Source of the DNA: an uncultured Pelagibacteraceae bacterium
GTDB lineage: Bacteria; Pseudomonadota; Alphaproteobacteria; Pelagibacterales; Pelagibacteraceae
Assembly (NCBI GenBank): GCA_902627935.1
Contig: CACOLA010000002.1
Location: 124,001 to 188,000, forward strand
DNA: 64,000 nt
Direction of reading: 5' to 3'
In this document: positions 63,417 through 64,000 of the stretch, piece after piece
Numbering within the stretch: the first letter of the stretch is position 1
Layout of the letters: every line of letters begins with the position of its first letter
Notes under the pieces: model-generated
What the model saw: the letters and a program-made list of their open reading frames with translations, nothing else
Database searches by the model: none
What the model was told of the DNA's origin: nothing
Made by a program: the position numbers and the translations under genes

Positions 63417-64000
63417 TAATTCTGCTTAATTATTTCAATAATTTTGTTTAATTGATCTATATCACTGTATGAGAATGTAATGGTACCTTTATTTCTTTTG
63501 CTATTTTTTATAATAACACTTAAACCAATTTTTTCTGATATTGAATTCTCTAACTCCTTAATATTTGCATCTTTAAATCTACTAATTTTATTTTTTTTGA
63601 TTTTAAATATCTTAACAAAACTTTCAGCTTGTCTTACAGACAATTTTTTTTCTACGATTTTGTCTGCGATAAAAGCAGCATTATCAAGACCTACTAAAAT
63701 TTTAGCATGACCTGCTGTAAGTTTTTTATTTTCAACTAGTTTTGTAACCTCATCTGGTAGAGTTAATAATCGTAACGAGTTCGTAATATAACTTCGACTC
63801 TTACCAATAAATTTAGATACTTTTTCTTGATCATAATTAAAATCATTAATTAATCTTTTATAACCTTGGGCTTCTTCGAACGGATTTAAATCGTGCCTCT
63901 GGACGTTTTCTACAATAGCAAATTCAAGAGATTTAAGATCATCAGCTTCTGTAATTACAACAGGTACATCATGCAAACCCGCTCTTTGAGCTGCTATCCA
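63413..64000 (-). CDS. parB: Chromosome partitioning protein ParB, C-terminal part (cut by window edge)
   Basis: The reverse frame is open to the edge; the first visible residues are WIAAQRAGLHDVP, the end of the ERRWxAAxxAG block, so the N-terminal CTP-binding region lies outside. VENVQRHDLNPFEEAQGY, the helix-turn-helix VSKFIGKSRSYITNSLRLL and the clamp domain LTAGHAKILVG follow, with the C-terminal dimerisation segment to the stop. ParB binds parS and loads condensin. The tracked start at 63976 is an internal TTG, not the real start. Replication-origin regions in alphaproteobacteria are often close to parAB. Confidence 0.95.
   Translation of the reverse strand, partial: WIAAQRAGLHDVPVVITEADDLKSLEFAIVENVQRHDLNPFEEAQGYKRLINDFNYDQEKVSKFIGKSRSYITNSLRLLTLPDEVTKLVENKKLTAGHAKILVGLDNAAFIADKIVEKKLSVRQAESFVKIFKIKKNKISRFKDANIKELENSISEKIGLSVIIKNSKRNKGTITFSYSDIDQLNKIIEIIKQNY

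Noticed and set aside
1-64000. CRISPR arrays, insertion sequences, tandem repeats, rRNA operons, prophage
   Set aside because: Reading both strands I found no spaced direct repeats, transposase or integrase motifs, or rRNA signatures.

Overview
The window is a compact, very AT-rich, single-copy bacterial chromosome segment. Gene content and order point to an alphaproteobacterium of the SAR11 (Pelagibacterales) type: a streamlined genome, almost no intergenic DNA, 4-nt gene overlaps, K/N/I-rich proteins, and alphaproteobacterial blocks such as irr-fabA-fabB-fabI, tsaB-fur-miaB-phoH-ybeY-lnt-metK-nusA-infB-rbfA-rpsO-pnp and DUF3576-leuS-lptE-holA-parB. This placement is inferred from gene order and protein character; I could not run a phylogeny. 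I see no insertion sequence, prophage, CRISPR array, rRNA operon or defence island. It is housekeeping DNA, and the interest lies in regulation, small genes and lineage-specific changes.

Layout. 1-3.6 kb: an edge-truncated acyl-CoA synthetase, tRNA-Leu(CAA), a VTT-domain membrane protein, dsbB-coq7, an HNH nuclease, an esterase and a HIG1-domain protein. 3.6-7.6 kb: a TlpA-like thioredoxin divergent from argH-lptM-lysA-plsC. 7.6-11.5 kb: mutM-rpsT-dnaA-dnaN on the minus strand. 11.5-16.7 kb: ubiE-ubiB-coaBC-dut-moeB/thiF-SH3 on the plus strand. 16.7-20.3 kb: a DUF2061 protein, an AspH-like oxygenase, katG and irr. 20.4-23.6 kb: fabA-fabB-fabI plus a methyltransferase. 23.6-36.6 kb: one long minus-strand run for translation, RNA processing and iron regulation (tsaB to pnp). 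36.5-41.8 kb: a polysaccharide deacetylase facing bax, nfu, trpS and murJ. 41.8-47.3 kb: maeB, a BON lipoprotein, rsmI, an LpoA-like protein and rdgB. 47.4-53.8 kb: grpE-dnaK-dnaJ, a small membrane protein, dapB, nth, a PfkB kinase and a tiny arfA candidate. 53.8-57.6 kb: an OmpR-like regulator with a degenerate receiver, an L,D-transpeptidase, YggS, a ThiE-like protein and a TPR-sulfotransferase. 57.6-64 kb: an abundant-type porin, then DUF3576-leuS-lptE-holA and an edge-truncated parB.

How the genes work together. Chromosome replication and segregation: dnaA, dnaN, holA, parB. Translation start and ribosome maturation: nusA, infB, rbfA, rpsO, rpsT, rsmI, ybeY, miaB, tsaB, and arfA for ribosome rescue. 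Protein folding under a likely RpoH promoter: grpE, dnaK, dnaJ. Envelope building: lnt, lptE, lptM, murJ, plsC, fabA/B/I, bax, the L,D-transpeptidase, the LpoA-like protein and the porin. Quinone and disulfide chemistry: coq7, ubiE, ubiB, dsbB. Lysine and peptidoglycan precursor synthesis: dapB, lysA. Iron and oxidative control: irr, fur, katG, nfu.

Most notable observations: (1) a katG catalase-peroxidase beside irr, with a near-perfect Irr-box (ICE-like) inverted repeat inside the katG promoter; (2) a 34-codon arfA-like ribosome-rescue gene missed by the ORF track, coupled to an OmpR-like regulator; (3) an identical 17-bp inverted repeat in the dnaA and leuS promoter regions; (4) a terminator hairpin abutting the nusA ribosome-binding site, behind its own promoter; (5) divergent gene pairs whose start codons overlap or nearly touch. 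No stretch over 300 bases lacks a gene; the longest gap, 243 bases between rpsT and dnaA, holds a candidate dnaA promoter and no convincing origin.
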